DNA of 32,745 bases from Corynebacterium sp. (GTDB taxonomy: Bacteria; Actinomycetota; Actinomycetes; Mycobacteriales; Mycobacteriaceae): contig JAKDIS010000015.1 in assembly GCA_030450335.1 (NCBI GenBank), positions 1 through 32,745 on the forward strand, read 5' to 3'. The translations under genes and the position numbers were made by a program. The notes under the pieces are model-generated. The model worked only from the letters and a program-made list of their open reading frames with translations. It did not search any database and was not told the DNA's origin. This document shows positions 30,951-32,745 of the stretch, in pieces. Numbering within the stretch: the stretch's first letter is position 1; each line of letters opens with the position of its first letter.

Positions 30951-31521
30951 CACCCTGCGCGAGGCGGGTTTCCGCCGGCTTGAGGTCACCCTCAACTCTC
31001 CCGACCCCTTCACCTCGATCGAGCTGCTGGCGCAGCGTCTTCCCGACGTCGTCGTCGGTGGCGGGACCGTCGTCACGGTCGCCGACGTCGACCGGGTCCG
31101 TGACGCCGGTGGACGCATCGTCGTCGCCCCGAACGCCGACCCGGCCGTGATCGCCCGCTCGGTGGAGCTCGGTCTCGAACCGTATCCCGGTGTCGCGACC
31201 CCGACCGAGGCCTTCGCCGCGCTCGGCGCCGGTGCACGGGCGTTGAAACTCTTCCCCGCACCGTCCGTCGGTATCGCCGGGATGAAGGCGTGGTCGGCCG
31301 TGGTGCCGGCGGGAACCCAGTTCCTGCCCGTCGGCGGAATCGACGCCGGCAACCTCGGCGACTGGCTCGCCGCGGGTGCCCGGGGTGCCGGGATCGGGTC
31401 GACCCTCTACAGCCCGGGTCGCAGCACCGGTGAGCTCGAACAGGCCGCCCGCGACCTCATGACCGTCTGGAACAACCACCAGGAAAGCAGCCAGGAAAAG
31501 CACGAGGAGAACAACCAGTGA
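30865..31521 (+). CDS. dgoA: 2-dehydro-3-deoxy-6-phosphogalactonate aldolase
   Basis: 218 residues from GTG 30865 (TGGAG about 8 bases upstream). A KDPG/KDPGal aldolase TIM barrel: [14 protein letters not shown] with Arg17, Glu40 in [28 protein letters not shown], and the Schiff-base Lys128 in ARALKLFPA, then the phosphate-binding [19 protein letters not shown]. It splits the phosphorylated intermediate to pyruvate and glyceraldehyde 3-phosphate. The partner dehydratase points to the galactonate rather than the gluconate epimer. Its first 86 bases overlap the iclR frame, and its TGA overlaps the GTG of dgoD. The C-terminus ([16 protein letters not shown]) is a hydrophilic extra tail. Confidence 0.88.
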   Translation: MTRPDQLPPTGLIAILRGLTPAEAPAVGDTLREAGFRRLEVTLNSPDPFTSIELLAQRLPDVVVGGGTVVTVADVDRVRDAGGRIVVAPNADPAVIARSVELGLEPYPGVATPTEAFAALGAGARALKLFPAPSVGIAGMKAWSAVVPAGTQFLPVGGIDAGNLGDWLAAGARGAGIGSTLYSPGRSTGELEQAARDLMTVWNNHQESSQEKHEENNQ

Positions 31522-32666
31522 AGATCACCGCAGTCACCACCTACCAGGTCCCACCCCGCTGGGCCTTCGTGAAGATCGAGACCGACGAGGGGATCGTCGG
31601 ATGGGGGGAGCCTGTCGTCGAGGGCAGGGCCGCCACCGTGTGCGCCGCCGTCGACGAACTCTCCGACTACCTGATCGGCCAGGACCCCGCGAACATCGAG
31701 GACCTGTGGACGGTCATGTACCGCGGCGGGTTCTACCGTGGCGGACCCATCCTGATGAGCGCGATCGCCGGTATCGACCAGGCGCTGTGGGACATCAAGG
31801 GCAAGGCGCACGACCTGCCGGTCCACCAGCTCCTCGGCGGTCGCGTGCGCGACCGCATCGACGTGTACTCCTGGATCGGCGGTGACCGTCCCTCGGAGAC
31901 CGCGAAGGCTGCCGCGGACGCGGTCTCCCGTGGCTTCAGCGCGGTGAAGATGAACGGCACCGAGGAGATGCAGTTCATCGACTCCTGGGACAAGGTCACC
32001 CGCGCCGTCGAGAACGTCGCGACGATCCGGGAGACCGTCGGTGAGAACATCGGCATCGCGGTGGACTTCCACGGCCGTGTGCACGCACCGATGGCGAAGA
32101 CCCTCATCCGCGAACTCGAGCAGTTCCACCTCATGTTCATCGAGGAGCCCGTGCTCAGCGAGAACGTCGACTCCCTGCTCGACACGATGCGGGCGACCCC
32201 GACACCGATCGCCCTGGGTGAGCGGTTGTTCAGCCGGTGGGACTTCAAGGACGTCCTGGCCAGTGGGGCGGTGGACATCATCCAGCCCGACCCGTGCCAC
32301 AGCGGCGGCATCACCGAGACCCGGAAGATCGCCGCGATGGCGGAGGCCTACGACGTCGCCCTCGCGCTGCACTGCCCGCTCGGGCCGATCGCCCTGGCGA
32401 CCTGCCTGCAGCTGGACGCCAACTGCTACAACGCGGTCATCCAGGAGCAGAGCCTCGGCATCCACTACAACGCCGACAACGACCTGCTCGACTACATCAC
32501 AGACCGCAGCGTCTTCGCCTACGAGGACGGCATGGTGAAGATCCCGGACGGTCCCGGCCTCGGCATCGACATCGACGAGGACTACGTGATCGAACGGGCG
32601 AAGACCGGACACCGCTGGCGCAACCCGATCTGGCGGCACGCCGATGGGTCCTTCGCCGAATGGTGA
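31518..32666 (+). CDS. dgoD: D-galactonate dehydratase
   Basis: 382 residues, starting at GTG 31518 with GAGGAG upstream and a GTGA overlap with dgoA. An enolase-superfamily enzyme (mandelate racemase subgroup): capping domain [23 protein letters not shown]-type strand [20 protein letters not shown], and barrel ligands Asp183 (AVDFHGRVH) with His185 as acid, Glu209 (FIEEPV), Glu235 (ALGERLF) and His285 (LALHCPLGP). As I recall, these positions and the 382-residue length coincide with the E. coli enzyme, which makes 2-dehydro-3-deoxy-D-galactonate from D-galactonate. No transporter follows before the window ends. Confidence 0.93.
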   Translation: MKITAVTTYQVPPRWAFVKIETDEGIVGWGEPVVEGRAATVCAAVDELSDYLIGQDPANIEDLWTVMYRGGFYRGGPILMSAIAGIDQALWDIKGKAHDLPVHQLLGGRVRDRIDVYSWIGGDRPSETAKAAADAVSRGFSAVKMNGTEEMQFIDSWDKVTRAVENVATIRETVGENIGIAVDFHGRVHAPMAKTLIRELEQFHLMFIEEPVLSENVDSLLDTMRATPTPIALGERLFSRWDFKDVLASGAVDIIQPDPCHSGGITETRKIAAMAEAYDVALALHCPLGPIALATCLQLDANCYNAVIQEQSLGIHYNADNDLLDYITDRSVFAYEDGMVKIPDGPGLGIDIDEDYVIERAKTGHRWRNPIWRHADGSFAEW

Positions 32667-32745
32667 CCCGGACGCGCCGCGCCGCGCGGCCGGCGCACCC
32701 CAGGCCCACCCCCCGGCGCGCACCCCGGCCCCCCCGCGGCTGGCG

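Noticed and set aside
32667..32745. Start of another gene at the right edge
   Set aside because: Extremely C-rich sequence with no ribosome site, promoter box or convincing frame before the window ends.

Overview
The window is high-GC actinobacterial DNA, most likely from a Corynebacterium. Three things support this. The central gene order (resuscitation-promoting factor, cold-shock protein, DUF2771, MFS transporter, cyclotransferase, AzgA permease, TrmH methylase, DUF6928, SepH, SerC, GltA, FKBP) matches what I recall around gltA in Corynebacterium. Several proteins belong to actinobacterial or corynebacterial families (SepH, DUF3239, Rpf, bacterial XPB). Promoters show TANANT/TANNNT -10 boxes, several placed so that the start codon is at or next to the transcription start. 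There are no rRNA or tRNA genes, no CRISPR array and no recognisable insertion-sequence transposase. Everything was read by eye, without database searches.

Left part (1-9770): an orphan FecB-type binding lipoprotein, a short MetE-like methyltransferase, a class I aminotransferase, and a divergent alpha/beta-hydrolase-like protein. The last two share overlapping, apparently leaderless promoters. Next come a palindromic repeat element, a 36-residue membrane peptide, and a leftward operon pxpA, pxpBC fusion, biotin carboxylase/BCCP, gntR. Translational coupling (GTGA overlaps) joins the first three operon genes, and a perfect GntR-type palindrome sits at the promoter. This looks like 5-oxoproline use, built from the same modules as urea carboxylase.

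Middle (9770-16480): a DUF559/VSR-fold nuclease-like gene lies between two inverted 75-bp copies of the palindromic element; a third, diverged relative lies at 4741-4817. This is the most novel-looking structure in the window. It is followed by DUF3239, the XPB-type repair helicase, its large helicase-associated partner and a 62-residue conserved-looking protein.

Conserved chromosomal core (16480-28820): rpf and the cold-shock gene diverge from a 407-bp region carrying a canonical CRP/GlxR-type site and 11-bp-spaced GTNAC repeats resembling MtrA boxes. Cell-envelope, transport, RNA-methylation and division (sepH) genes follow, then serC, gltA and an FKBP prolyl isomerase, with clear stem-loop terminators.

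Right end (28860-32670): a compact D-galactonate (De Ley-Doudoroff) locus. A PfkB-family KDG(al) kinase diverges from iclR-dgoA-dgoD, and two 17-bp operator-like repeats spaced 21 bp lie between them. The last ~80 bases hold nothing I can identify.
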